DNA of 44,950 nucleotides from JBCBWG01 sp964579305 (GTDB lineage: Bacteria > Pseudomonadota > Alphaproteobacteria > Rhizobiales > Hyphomicrobiaceae): NCBI GenBank assembly GCA_964579305.1, contig CAZOGY010000013.1:1-44950 (forward strand), given 5' to 3'. A model generated the notes under the pieces. The model searched no databases. It saw only the letters and a list, made by a program, of their open reading frames with translations, and was not told the origin of the DNA. Positions 33,563 to 41,922 of this stretch are shown here, in pieces. The translations under genes were made by a program, and so were the position numbers. The number at the start of each line of letters is the position of its first letter. The stretch's first letter is position 1.

Positions 33563-34648
33563 ATGAGCACGCCCTCTCTCTTTGCGCCAACACAGCTTGG
33601 CGCGATCGACCTGAAGAACCGGATCGTCCTCGCGCCACTGACCCGGTCACGGGCAAGCGATACCGGCGTCCCCGCCGATTTTGCAGCGACCTACTACGCC
33701 CAGCGCGCGCAGGCCGGTCTGCTGATCGCGGAAGCGACCCAGATCTCAGAAGAAGGCCGCGGTTATCCGCGCACGCCAGGCATTCATACGCGCGAACAGC
33801 TTGAGGGTTGGAAACCGATCGTTGATGCCGTCCATGCCGTCGGCAGCAAGTTTGTCTTGCAGCTTTGGCACGTCGGCCGGATCGCAAGTTCAAAGAACCG
33901 TGCATCAGATGTCACGACGGTCGCGCCCTCGGCGATCCAGGCGCCGGGCGAGATGTACACCGATGTCGCCGGCATGCAGCCGCACGACACACCGCGCGCT
34001 CTCGAAACCGATGAGATTGCGCGGATCGCCGGCGAGTTTGCCCAGGCCGCTGCAAATGCGATGGAGGTCGGCTTCGACGGTGTCGAGTTCCACTCAGCCA
34101 ACGGCTATCTGTTCCACCAGTTCTTGGCGGAGAATACCAACCAGCGCAGTGACAAATACGGCGGCTCAATTGAAAACCGCATGCGCGCACCGCTTGAGGT
34201 TCTCGATGCCATCACCGCCAAGGTCGGGCCTGAACGCGTTGGCATCCGGATCAGTCCGGCCCACACGTTCAACGGTATCGAGGAGGGCGACAGCGCAGCA
34301 CTATACGAGGCCTACATCGGCGAATTGAACCAGCGCGGGCTTGCCTATCTGCACGTCATGCGCCCGTTCGCAAACGACGCCGATACCGACTTCGTGACGT
34401 TCGCCCGTGAACGATATCGCGGCAACATCATCGCGTGCGGCGGCTATGACCCAACCGAGGCTGGGGCGCTGATCGCCGACAACGGTGCTGACGCCGTCGC
34501 ATTCGGCCAGGCGTTCATCTCAAATCCCGACCTGCCATTGCGCGTGCACGTCGGTGCGCCTCTGGCTGAGCCAAATCGCGATACGTTTTATACGCCTGGG
34601 CCTGAGGGCTACACCGATTATCCGATTTGGGCGGGCCCAAAGGACTAA
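33563..34648 (+). CDS. Old Yellow Enzyme family NADH:flavin oxidoreductase (NemA-like)
   Basis: A 361-residue FMN-binding (beta/alpha)8-barrel ene-reductase. It begins SLFAPTQLGAIDLKNRIVLAP like NemA and OPR-type enzymes. The substrate-binding pair His177/Asn180 lies in VEFHSANGYLFHQFL, and NQRSDKYGGSIENR is a family block. FMN contacts are in ACGGYDPTEAG and DAVAFGQAFISNPDLP. Relatives reduce activated alkenes such as N-ethylmaleimide, nitrate esters and quinone-like compounds using NAD(P)H. ATG 33563 is preferred over GTG 33557. It is followed by a long hairpin-rich gap. Confidence 0.94.
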   Translation: MSTPSLFAPTQLGAIDLKNRIVLAPLTRSRASDTGVPADFAATYYAQRAQAGLLIAEATQISEEGRGYPRTPGIHTREQLEGWKPIVDAVHAVGSKFVLQLWHVGRIASSKNRASDVTTVAPSAIQAPGEMYTDVAGMQPHDTPRALETDEIARIAGEFAQAAANAMEVGFDGVEFHSANGYLFHQFLAENTNQRSDKYGGSIENRMRAPLEVLDAITAKVGPERVGIRISPAHTFNGIEEGDSAALYEAYIGELNQRGLAYLHVMRPFANDADTDFVTFARERYRGNIIACGGYDPTEAGALIADNGADAVAFGQAFISNPDLPLRVHVGAPLAEPNRDTFYTPGPEGYTDYPIWAGPKD

Positions 34649-35031
34649 TGCATGTCGCATCCAATCGGATCCACGCGCCCAAGGCCGCAAAGCGGCCCGG
34701 GCCGTCGATGTTCGTGTTCGAAACATCGACACGAAAACGGCCCGCCCCCGCGGAGGGCCATTAGAGCTCATCCGGTTTAGGCGGAACCGCCTAAGCCGAA
34801 AGATGCAGCGACCATCTAAAATCTAGATCATTGAGGGTGAACGAACGTGATCCTGAAATGATCTAGCCCGTGAGCGCAACAGAGCGAAAGCGCGGCGCAT
34901 TTCATGCGACACGCTTGAAGCTGCGCACCGACCTGTGACGCAACGAAACGCGGCGCCGTTGCGCGCCGCGTACCGCTCGATGTCGGCCCGCAAACTCATC
35001 GCTGGGACTTTAAGCGGTGCGCCGGCGCGCC
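34649..35031. other. Hairpin-rich convergent intergenic region (383 bp)
   Basis: The gap between the convergent Old Yellow Enzyme and csp genes has no credible reading frame. It holds a row of inverted repeats: GGCCGC-AAA-GCGGCC (34683-34697), a long stem 34698-34744 (outer CGGGCCGT/ACGGCCCG, inner GTCGATGTT/AACATCGAC), GGTTTAGGCGG-AA-CCGCCTAAGCC (34775-34798), CTAGATCATT/AATGATCTAG (34824-34867) and the csp terminator (34948-34971). They may be terminators, palindromic repeat elements or a structured RNA. Confidence 0.8.
34948..34971 (-). terminator. Terminator hairpin downstream of cold-shock gene
   Basis: ACGCGGCGC and GCGCCGCGT form a perfect 9-bp stem with a six-base loop. Read on the minus strand it is followed by TTTCGTTG. 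It lies ~60 bp after the csp stop codon. Confidence 0.6.
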
Positions 35032-35250
35032 TCAGATCATTTCGATCTGGCCGGCCTTTTGCCCGCGACCGCGCCGGTCCTCTTCCAGCACGAACGAGAG
35101 CTTATCGCCTTCGTTGATCGCCGCGATCCCCGCGCGCTCAAGCGCCGAGATGTGGACGAAAACGTCCTTGCCGCCGTCGTCCGGTTTGATGAAGCCGTAG
35201 CCCTTCGTGACGTTGAAGAACTTAACGACGCCCGTCATGCGGTCGTCCAT
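35032..35250 (-). CDS. Cold-shock domain protein (CspA family)
   Basis: A 72-residue single OB-fold RNA/DNA-binding protein. RNP1 is KGYGFIKPD and RNP2 is DVFVHIS, preceded by GVVKFFNVT. The family melts RNA secondary structure and can antagonise termination. The rather acidic/basic tail EEDRRGRGQKAGQIEMI is normal for alphaproteobacterial members. ATG 35250 is preferred (GGGG upstream); ATG 35238 is an alternative. The leader region contains an inverted repeat GCAATTG/CAATTGC at 35371-35398, roughly where a long 5' untranslated region would begin. Confidence 0.95.
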   Translation of the reverse strand: MDDRMTGVVKFFNVTKGYGFIKPDDGGKDVFVHISALERAGIAAINEGDKLSFVLEEDRRGRGQKAGQIEMI

Positions 35251-35684
35251 CGCTTTGCCCCATGTCCAGCGCGCTGGCACATCACCACCGCCGGGCGACC
35301 GCGCGCTGAGCTTTGTCGTCCGGCAGAGCGGCGGGCGTTGACCCTGAAACGGGCGACAACGATGCGATCGGCAATTGTTTGCCCGCCTATACAATTGCGC
35401 TGATAGCAGTCCGCATCGCAGAGCCGTCAGGTCCGCGCCAGCGATTTCGCATTTCCCGGCGGAGGGTTCAAGCAAATTTGGTGTAGATTCCGCAAGCGGC
35501 AGAAAAACATCGTAAAAACAGGCTAGAATCTGCCGTTTTCTGAACGCTGCCTGTCGCTGGCATTCAAGCTCGGTTCAACGCCGAGACGGCACTGTTTCTC
35601 CCATCGCAAGGCGCTGCAACCTTAATTCAGCGGCGACTTGCAAAGGATATGCAGAGCAGTTTTGCCAAGGCAGGAAGGAATTTG
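35251..35684. other. Divergent intergenic region, csp / small secreted protein (434 bp)
   Basis: No gene is seen here. The left part should hold the csp leader and promoter, with the 7-bp inverted repeat GCAATTG (35371-35377) / CAATTGC (35392-35398). The right part should hold the promoter of the gene at 35685. GGCTAGAATC near 35521-35530 is a plausible -10 without a good -35. A direct repeat lies at 35563-35578. Confidence 0.5.
35563..35578 (+). promoter_or_regulatory. Direct repeat TTCAA-N6-TTCAA
   Basis: ATTCAA and GTTCAA repeat with the same 11-bp period and flanking bases as ATTCAG/GTTCAG at 5071-5087. It lies 107 bp before the start of a small secreted-protein gene. It may be a second site for an OmpR-type regulator. 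It also forms part of a weak CTCGG/CCGAG hairpin, an alternative explanation. Confidence 0.3.
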
Positions 35685-36041
35685 ATGATGACACGCATGC
35701 TTCAAGCCGCCGCGGTCGCCGCCGTTGCAGCGACCGTCGCCTTCACCGCCCCCGCACAGGCCGGGCCTGGCTGGCGGATCAATGGCGATCTCAACTACCT
35801 CGCCCTCAAAATCGAAGAAGGTCGCGCCGATGGGACGATCACGTTCTTTGAGGGGCGTCGTTTGCGCCGCGAACTGGCCCGCGTCATCCGGCTCAAAGAC
35901 CGCTTCACTTCGGACGGCGTGCTGTCGCGGCGCGAGTTGCGGATCATGCGAGGCGCCCTGAAGCGCCTGCGCGTATCGATCGCCGCTGAGCGCACCGACC
36001 GTTGGCGCCGGCTGCGCATTCTCCCGCGGGTTGGCACCTAA
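35685..36041 (+). CDS. Small secreted helical protein, unknown function
   Basis: A 118-residue protein with signal peptide ending APAQA (~27). The mature part is helical and very basic. It holds ALKIEEGRADGTITFFEGRR then RLRRELARVIRLKDRFTSDG and VLSRRELRIMRGALKRLR. This pattern of residue-rich helices with DGTIT and DGVLS turns recalls small periplasmic proteins of Alphaproteobacteria with no known role. AGGAAGG precedes the ATGs at 35685 and 35688. Strong hairpins and a terminator follow. Confidence 0.8.
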   Translation: MMTRMLQAAAVAAVAATVAFTAPAQAGPGWRINGDLNYLALKIEEGRADGTITFFEGRRLRRELARVIRLKDRFTSDGVLSRRELRIMRGALKRLRVSIAAERTDRWRRLRILPRVGT

Positions 36042-36053
36042 CCCGCGCTGGAG

Positions 36054-36101
36054 CCGCGCCGGGGCCGGTCCCCCGCCGACCCTGTCCCGGCCCTGGCGCG
36101 G
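36054..36101 (+). repeat. GC-rich inverted repeat after small secreted-protein gene
   Basis: CCGCGCCGGGGCCGG (36054-36068) pairs with CCGGCCCTGGCGCGG (36087-36101) at 14 of 15 positions, with an 18-bp loop. It begins 13 bases after the stop codon and precedes the terminator at 36144. Confidence 0.6.
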
Positions 36102-36143
36102 TCATCTGCGACGGCAGCGTGTCTCCCTTGGCCGTCGCCCCCA

Positions 36144-36182
36144 GGCCGGCGCACAAAACGTTGTGCGCCGGCCACATTTTTT
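36144..36182 (+). terminator. Rho-independent terminator
   Basis: GGCCGGCGCACAA (36144-36156) and TTGTGCGCCGGCC (36161-36173) form a perfect 13-bp stem with loop AACG. A run of six T (36177-36182) follows. It ends the transcript of the small secreted-protein gene. Confidence 0.9.
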
Positions 36183-36287
36183 GGCGTGGCACGGCCAACT
36201 GGCGTGGTTTGTCCGTCCTGTTAAGTCGGCCGTAACTGCTGCGCCAGTTTGATACGCGCACTTCTCCAGACCGTTTGAGGTGGCGAA

Positions 36288-37292
36288 ATGGGCGTTCTCC
36301 AATCCATTGCTTTTGACGAGGTTTGCCAGCGCGGTGCCATCCGCGCAGAAGATGTCGCCCGGTTGCGGGCTTTGTTTTACGCTGATGGACTGATCACAGC
36401 CGTCGAAGCCAAGGGCCTGTTTGAAATCAACGACGCCTGTCGTGTCCAAGACCCAAGCTGGGCCGACTTTTTCGTCGAGGCGATCTCCGACTACGTTGTG
36501 CGCGACGCCGAACCGGTTGGCTACATCACCACGTCAAATGCAGATTGGCTGATCGACAGCGTGACGCGCGATGGCAACCTGGAAACCCGCACGGAATTGG
36601 AATTGCTGCTGGCCGTGCTCGATAAGGCCCGCTGGTCGCCGCCCCGTCTGGTCAAGTTCGTGCTCGCCCAGGTCAAACGTGCCATCATCGACGGTGACGG
36701 CCCGCTGCGCGGCGGGCTCCAGCTTCGTCCTGGGACAGTCACCGCCGACGACGTCCAGGTATTACGCCGCGCCCTGTATGCGTTCGCCGGAGACGGTGGC
36801 ATTGCGATCACCCGTGCCGAAGCTGAAGTCCTGTTTGAAATCAACGACGCGGTGACGGATGCCGCCAGTTGCCCCGAATGGGTCGACCTGTTTGTGAAGG
36901 CGGTGGCCAACGCCATCATGGGGGCGTGCGGCTATGCCGTGCCAAGCCGCGAGCAGGCCCTGGCACAAGAGCAGTGGCTTGAAGCGCGCGGTGAGCTTTC
37001 GCTACCCAACATGCTGGGCAAAATCGCAAGCGGCGGACTCACGGGCCTGTTGCAGGCCTGCCGACGCGCGTCGCGAGAGGAAAACGCGATCGCGCGCCTG
37101 GAGCAGCAGCGCATTGAGATCATTACCAACGAACGACTGAGCGAGAACGAGGCGGACTGGCTGATCGATCGGCTCAGCGCCGATAGCGAAACCAACGAGG
37201 CCGAACGCGCACTCCTGCTGTTCCTGTCTCGGAACTGCCCCGACATCCACCCAAACCTGAGTGACTATGCCTCACGTGTGAATGCAGCATAG
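36288..37292 (+). CDS. Internally duplicated cytoplasmic protein, unknown (TerB-like pattern)
   Basis: A 334-residue protein with no signal peptide or membrane helix. It consists of two related halves. Unit 1 (~7-130) has LRALFYADGLITAVEAKGLF then EINDA, WADFFVEAISDYVV and NADWLIDSVTRDG. Unit 2 (~148-330) repeats these as LYAFAGDGGIAITRAEAEVL then FEINDA, WVDLFVKAVANAIM and EADWLIDRLSADSETNEAER. Unit 2 carries an insert of ~70 residues (~215-285). The acidic turns and helices recall TerB-like or EF-hand-like domains, but I do not recognise the family. GAGGTG precedes the ATG. It lies 259 bp before pccA. Confidence 0.82.
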   Translation: MGVLQSIAFDEVCQRGAIRAEDVARLRALFYADGLITAVEAKGLFEINDACRVQDPSWADFFVEAISDYVVRDAEPVGYITTSNADWLIDSVTRDGNLETRTELELLLAVLDKARWSPPRLVKFVLAQVKRAIIDGDGPLRGGLQLRPGTVTADDVQVLRRALYAFAGDGGIAITRAEAEVLFEINDAVTDAASCPEWVDLFVKAVANAIMGACGYAVPSREQALAQEQWLEARGELSLPNMLGKIASGGLTGLLQACRRASREENAIARLEQQRIEIITNERLSENEADWLIDRLSADSETNEAERALLLFLSRNCPDIHPNLSDYASRVNAA

Positions 37293-37551
37293 CCTCGCGG
37301 GGCCAGCGCCGCCGACGGTTGCAGCTTAAGCCCGAGACCGCAGCGGCAGCTTAGCGCGTGCCGACACAACAAGCCTCGCCGTTCGCAGTCTTTACGGTTG
37401 CCCAACGCGGCCCTAAAACCGCGCCACCCTGATCACAGGACCGTGCGCGGTTGGATCGGGCCGCCCGCTTTCTGAGGGTGGCGCTGGCCCAATCCCATAA
37501 ACGTCGCGGTTCTGCCGGTCGCCACATCCACCGCCAGCACCGTGAAGCCCC

Positions 37552-39567
37552 ATGTTCCAAAAAATTCTGATCGCCAACCGCGGCGAAATCGCCTGCCGGA
37601 TCATCAAGACGGCGCGCCGCATGGGGATTGCCACGGTTGCCGTCTTCTCCGAGGCGGACCGCGATGCCGTGCACGTTGAGATGGCCGACGAAGCGATCGC
37701 GATTGGACCGCCGGCAGCATCGGAAAGCTATCTCGTCATTGAAAAAATCATTGACGCTTGCAAGCAGACCGGCGCGCAGGCCGTCCATCCGGGCTATGGT
37801 TTCTTGTCGGAACGCGAGGCGTTTCCCCGTGCGCTTGCTGAAGCGGGCGTGACGTTCATCGGGCCCAACCCCGGCGCGATCGCGGCCATGGGCGATAAGA
37901 TCGAATCCAAGCGCATGGCCGCCCAAGCCGGCGTTTCAACCGTACCCGGCTATGTCGGTGAAATCGACGACCCCACCGAGGCCGTCCGCATCGCTAATGA
38001 GATCGGTTATCCCGTGATCATCAAGGCTTCCGCTGGCGGCGGCGGCAAGGGTATGCGGATTGCCGCAAACGCGGGTGAGGTCGCCGAAGGGTTCGCGCTG
38101 GCAAAGTCGGAAGCCAAATCGTCGTTTGGTGACGACCGGGTGTTTATTGAAAAGTTTATCGTCAATCCGCGCCACATCGAAATCCAGGTGCTGGGTGACA
38201 AGCATGGCAATGTGATTCACCTCGGCGAACGCGAATGCTCCATTCAGCGGCGCAACCAGAAGGTTATCGAAGAGGCACCCTCGCCGCTTCTCGACCCTGA
38301 GACGCGCGAAAAGATGGGCGCGCAGGCCGTGGCGCTTGCAGCAGCCGTCGATTACGATTCTGCTGGAACGGTTGAGTTCGTCGCCGGCCAAGACAAGAGC
38401 TTTTACTTTCTGGAAATGAATACGCGACTGCAGGTCGAACATCCCGTGACCGAGCTTGTCACCGGGATTGATCTCGTCGAGCAGATGATCCGGGTTGCAG
38501 CCGGTGAACCCTTGCAGATCAAGCAGGCCGACGTGACGATGACGGGCTGGTCCATTGAAAGCCGGATTTACGCTGAAGACCCGTTCCGCAATTTCTTGCC
38601 CTCAATTGGTCGTCTCGTCCGCTATCGCCCGCCGCGGGAGTTGGTCAACGACGCTGGTACCATCCGCAACGATACCGGGGTGACCGAAGGCTCGGAGATC
38701 TCCATGTTTTATGATCCCATGATCGCGAAACTGGTGACCCATGCCGAGACCCGGGCGGGCGCGATCGAATTGCAGTCCCAGGCGCTTGACGCGTTCGCCA
38801 TCGATGGCATTCAGCACAACATCCCGTTCCTGACGGCCCTGATGGAGCACCCGCGTTGGAAGTCGGGCGAGCTGTCGACCGGCTTTATTGCCGAAGAGTT
38901 TCCCGATGGGTTTGAGCCGCGCACGCCGCAAGCTGACGACAAACGCGTACTGGCCGCCGTTGCCGCCGCCATCGACCACGTTGGGAATGCGCGCCGCCGC
39001 AAGATCTCGCATCAACGCAGCGGGAATGGCGTCCGGTTTGCCGAAGATCGCATTGTGCGGCTTGGCGACGAAGACCACAGCTTGCGCATTTGGGGTGACC
39101 TGGGCGGCCAATTCACCGTGACATTCACCGGCCCCAACGATGATCCGACACCTGTTGACCTCGTCACGGAATGGTGGCCAGGCGACGTGATCTGGCGCGG
39201 GCAGGTCGACCGGCGCGAAGTGGCCGTCCAGGTGCGCCCGATCCTGAATGGCGCGCGGCTGTCGTTTCGCGGTGTCCAACTTGACACGCATGTCTACACC
39301 GCGCGCGAAGCTGAACTTCTCAAACTGATGCCGGTCAAGCAGGCCGCCGACCTGTCGAAATTCTTGCTGTGCCCGATGCCAGGGCTGGTCAAAGCCATCC
39401 ACGTGCAGGCCGGTGATGCGGTCAGTGCCGGTGACCCGCTTGCCGTTGTTGAGGCCATGAAGATGGAGAACGTCTTGCGCGCGGAGCGTGATGGCAAGGT
39501 TGCCGAGATCAAGGCGGCCCCTGGGGACAGCCTCGCGGTCGACGAAGTGATCATGACGTTCGCTTAA
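37552..39567 (+). CDS. pccA: Propionyl-CoA carboxylase alpha chain (biotin carboxylase/BCCP)
   Basis: A 671-residue biotin-dependent subunit. The biotin carboxylase domain (~1-450) starts with MFQKILIANRGEIACRI, has the glycine-rich ATP-grasp loop GGGGKG at 162-167, and the active-site segment EMNTRLQVEHPVTE. The BT interaction domain (~470-590) is present, which favours PccA over acetyl-CoA carboxylase AccC. The biotinyl domain ends the protein, with the biotinylated Lys637 in EAMKMEN. It carboxylates biotin for transfer by PccB to propionyl-CoA. Downstream methylmalonyl-CoA enzymes are not in the window. Confidence 0.97.
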   Translation: MFQKILIANRGEIACRIIKTARRMGIATVAVFSEADRDAVHVEMADEAIAIGPPAASESYLVIEKIIDACKQTGAQAVHPGYGFLSEREAFPRALAEAGVTFIGPNPGAIAAMGDKIESKRMAAQAGVSTVPGYVGEIDDPTEAVRIANEIGYPVIIKASAGGGGKGMRIAANAGEVAEGFALAKSEAKSSFGDDRVFIEKFIVNPRHIEIQVLGDKHGNVIHLGERECSIQRRNQKVIEEAPSPLLDPETREKMGAQAVALAAAVDYDSAGTVEFVAGQDKSFYFLEMNTRLQVEHPVTELVTGIDLVEQMIRVAAGEPLQIKQADVTMTGWSIESRIYAEDPFRNFLPSIGRLVRYRPPRELVNDAGTIRNDTGVTEGSEISMFYDPMIAKLVTHAETRAGAIELQSQALDAFAIDGIQHNIPFLTALMEHPRWKSGELSTGFIAEEFPDGFEPRTPQADDKRVLAAVAAAIDHVGNARRRKISHQRSGNGVRFAEDRIVRLGDEDHSLRIWGDLGGQFTVTFTGPNDDPTPVDLVTEWWPGDVIWRGQVDRREVAVQVRPILNGARLSFRGVQLDTHVYTAREAELLKLMPVKQAADLSKFLLCPMPGLVKAIHVQAGDAVSAGDPLAVVEAMKMENVLRAERDGKVAEIKAAPGDSLAVDEVIMTFA

Positions 39568-39703
39568 AACGGGGCGAATGTGCGGGTGGTAACCCGGTTA
39601 GCCTCGGCGTGCCGGACAAACGGCAAAAGGGCCGGCGGATTGATCGCGCGGCGCTGACGGGCCATAGCTTGCCGCTCACGCTTGCGATCGGAACCTGCCT
39701 GCC

Positions 39704-40201
39704 ATGCCGCTCTATTTTGCTTACGGCTCAAACATGTCGCCGCAACAAATGCGCCTACGCTGCCCGGGTGCACAACCGCGCGGGACCGCGATGCTCGACG
39801 GCTGGCGGTTCATCATCGCCCGACGCGGCGGCGCCAACATCGTCCGATCGCCGGGCGCGCGGGTTTACGGTGTCCTTTGGGCAGTGAACCAGACGCACAT
39901 CGCGGCGCTGAATGGCTGGGAAGGTGTGGCGCACGGTGTTTACCGCAGAACGTATCTGCGGGTTACAGCCAGTTCCGGGGACGTCACCGCCCTCACGTAT
40001 ATCGCGCGGCGGCGCTGGCCCGGCCCAGGCTCGGTGCGTTACCTCACGACAGCCATTCTGCCAGGCGCCTGCGCATTCCGGCTGCCGAAGCCGTATCGCG
40101 ATGAGTTGGCCTCCTGGCTGCCCGCGCGGCCGATCGGGCCCACGCGGCTGCGCTATCGCGGCCGGCGATCACGCAAGACAAAAGCCAGGCAACTCGTATG
40201 A
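39704..40201 (+). CDS. Gamma-glutamylcyclotransferase-fold protein
   Basis: A 165-residue protein of the GGCT/AIG2 fold. The substrate loop is YFAYGSNMS (~4-12), the second core strand ends VYGVLWAV, and the catalytic glutamate is Glu73 in LNGWEGVAHGVYRR. The family releases 5-oxoproline from gamma-glutamyl amino acids or related compounds. The basic tail (RRSRKTKARQ) is unusual. The start MPLYFAYGSN is canonical. A gamma-glutamyltransferase gene follows after ~100 bp, so the pair probably serves glutathione or gamma-glutamyl-compound turnover. Confidence 0.9.
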   Translation: MPLYFAYGSNMSPQQMRLRCPGAQPRGTAMLDGWRFIIARRGGANIVRSPGARVYGVLWAVNQTHIAALNGWEGVAHGVYRRTYLRVTASSGDVTALTYIARRRWPGPGSVRYLTTAILPGACAFRLPKPYRDELASWLPARPIGPTRLRYRGRRSRKTKARQLV

Positions 40202-40305
40202 TCATGCAGCAGGCGCGCGCGTTTCAGTACGCTTAGACTGGCTTGCCAAACGAGGCGCCGACAAGCGCCATTATCCTGCAGCCAACTTGGGGACGCAAAA
40301 GCCAC

Positions 40306-41892
40306 ATGCGCTCATTCCACGCTCCGGGCCGTTCACCGGTCTATGCCCGTTCCGCGATGGCCGCCACATCGCATCCGCTGGCCACCGCGACCGCGTTGGA
40401 TGTCTTGCGCTCCGGCGGCAACGCGGTCGATGCAGCGATCGCCGCGGCGGCCGTGCACTGCGTGGTAGAGCCTGCCATGACCGGCATCGGCGGTGATTGC
40501 TTTGCCATGATCGCCAAGCCCGACGGTGAAATCCGCGCGCTGAACGCATCGGGCCGGGCACCTGCCGCGGCAACCCGGCAGGCGCTGCAAGGGCAAGGCG
40601 TTGCAAAAATCGAGCGCACGACAGCCCATGCGGTGACTGTGCCCGGCGCGATCGACGGCTGGGCGCGGCTCAATGCCGACCACGGCACGCGCTCGCTGGG
40701 CGATCTGTTGCAGCCGGCCATTCGATACGCGCGCGACGGCTTCATCGTGGCGCCGCGGGTTGCCCTCGACTGGTCCCGCGGCATCAGCAAGCTCGCCGGC
40801 AATGCCAACGCCGCTGCACATTATTTGAGAGACGGCACATCGCCCGCCGTGGGCGAGACATGGCGGCTGCCCAACCTCGCAGCCACGCTGGAGGCCATTG
40901 CGCGTGACGGCCGCGCCGCGTTTTACGAGGGTCCGATTGCCGCGGAGATGGTCAAGACCCTCAACGCGCTGGGCGGACTTCACACGGCTGATGATTTCGC
41001 CGCCCAGCGCGCCGATTATGTGGCCCCCATCGCCCACACGTACAAAGGTCTGACGATCCACGAAATGCCGCCCAACAATCAGGGCGTGATCGCGTTGATG
41101 ATCCTTCGGATCCTGGAAAAGCTCGGGCCGATCAGTGACGATCCATCCGACCCCGTGCGCTATCACATCATGATCGAGGCCGCCCGGCAGGCCTATGCCG
41201 TGCGCGATGCGTTGATCGCCGACCCTGCGCACGCCGAAGTTGATGTTGACCATCTGCTGTCCGATAGCATGGCCGAAACTCTCGCTGGCCGCATCGACTG
41301 GAATAAGCGCGCGGCTGATCTCGGACCCGTACCGAAGCCGTCGGGCAGCGATACGATTTATCTGTCGATCGTTGACGAGAGCGGCATGGCCGTTTCGTTC
41401 ATCAACTCCCTGTTTTCAGACTTCGGTTCAGCAATTGCGACGGCCGAAAGCGGTATTCTGTTCCACAATCGCGGCGAGGCTTTCACGCTTGAAGAGGGCC
41501 ATCCCAATTGCATCGCGCCAGGCAAACGCCCTCTGCATACGCTGGTGCCGGCGATCGCGACCGAAGACGGCAAATTGGCGATGAGCTTTGGCGTCATGGG
41601 CGGCCAGTTCCAGGCCGCGGGTCACGCCTACGTGATTACCAACCTGCGCGACTATCAAATGGACCCGCAGGAAGCGCTCGATCATCCACGTGCCTTTTTC
41701 GAAGGCGAAACGATCGAGATCGAGGAAACCATCCCGCAGGCAACGCGCGATGTGCTGGCCGGTATGGGGCACGAATTGTCGGTCCGTGCCATCCCATGGG
41801 GCGGCGGCCAAATTATCGCCATTGATCCGATCTCTGGCGTGCTGATCGGCGCGTCCGATGCCCGCAAGGACGGCTGTGCGTTGGGCTATTGA
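40306..41892 (+). CDS. Gamma-glutamyltransferase family protein (YwrD-like)
   Basis: A 528-residue Ntn-hydrolase that self-cleaves into two subunits. The N-terminal half has the family block SGGNAVDAAIAAAAV then EPAMTGIGGDCFAMI. The nucleophile Thr350 lies in GSDTIYLSIVDESG, the new N-terminus of the small subunit. NSLFSDFGS, IAPGKRPLHTLVPAIA and FGVMGGQFQAAGH follow as expected. There is no clear signal peptide from ATG 40306, so it may be cytoplasmic like YwrD-type members, unlike classical periplasmic Ggt. Substrates may be glutathione or other gamma-glutamyl compounds. It pairs with the cyclotransferase gene upstream. Confidence 0.92.
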   Translation: MRSFHAPGRSPVYARSAMAATSHPLATATALDVLRSGGNAVDAAIAAAAVHCVVEPAMTGIGGDCFAMIAKPDGEIRALNASGRAPAAATRQALQGQGVAKIERTTAHAVTVPGAIDGWARLNADHGTRSLGDLLQPAIRYARDGFIVAPRVALDWSRGISKLAGNANAAAHYLRDGTSPAVGETWRLPNLAATLEAIARDGRAAFYEGPIAAEMVKTLNALGGLHTADDFAAQRADYVAPIAHTYKGLTIHEMPPNNQGVIALMILRILEKLGPISDDPSDPVRYHIMIEAARQAYAVRDALIADPAHAEVDVDHLLSDSMAETLAGRIDWNKRAADLGPVPKPSGSDTIYLSIVDESGMAVSFINSLFSDFGSAIATAESGILFHNRGEAFTLEEGHPNCIAPGKRPLHTLVPAIATEDGKLAMSFGVMGGQFQAAGHAYVITNLRDYQMDPQEALDHPRAFFEGETIEIEETIPQATRDVLAGMGHELSVRAIPWGGGQIIAIDPISGVLIGASDARKDGCALGY

Positions 41893-41922
41893 GGCCGACT
41901 GCAACAAAGGAGCCGCTGTGCC

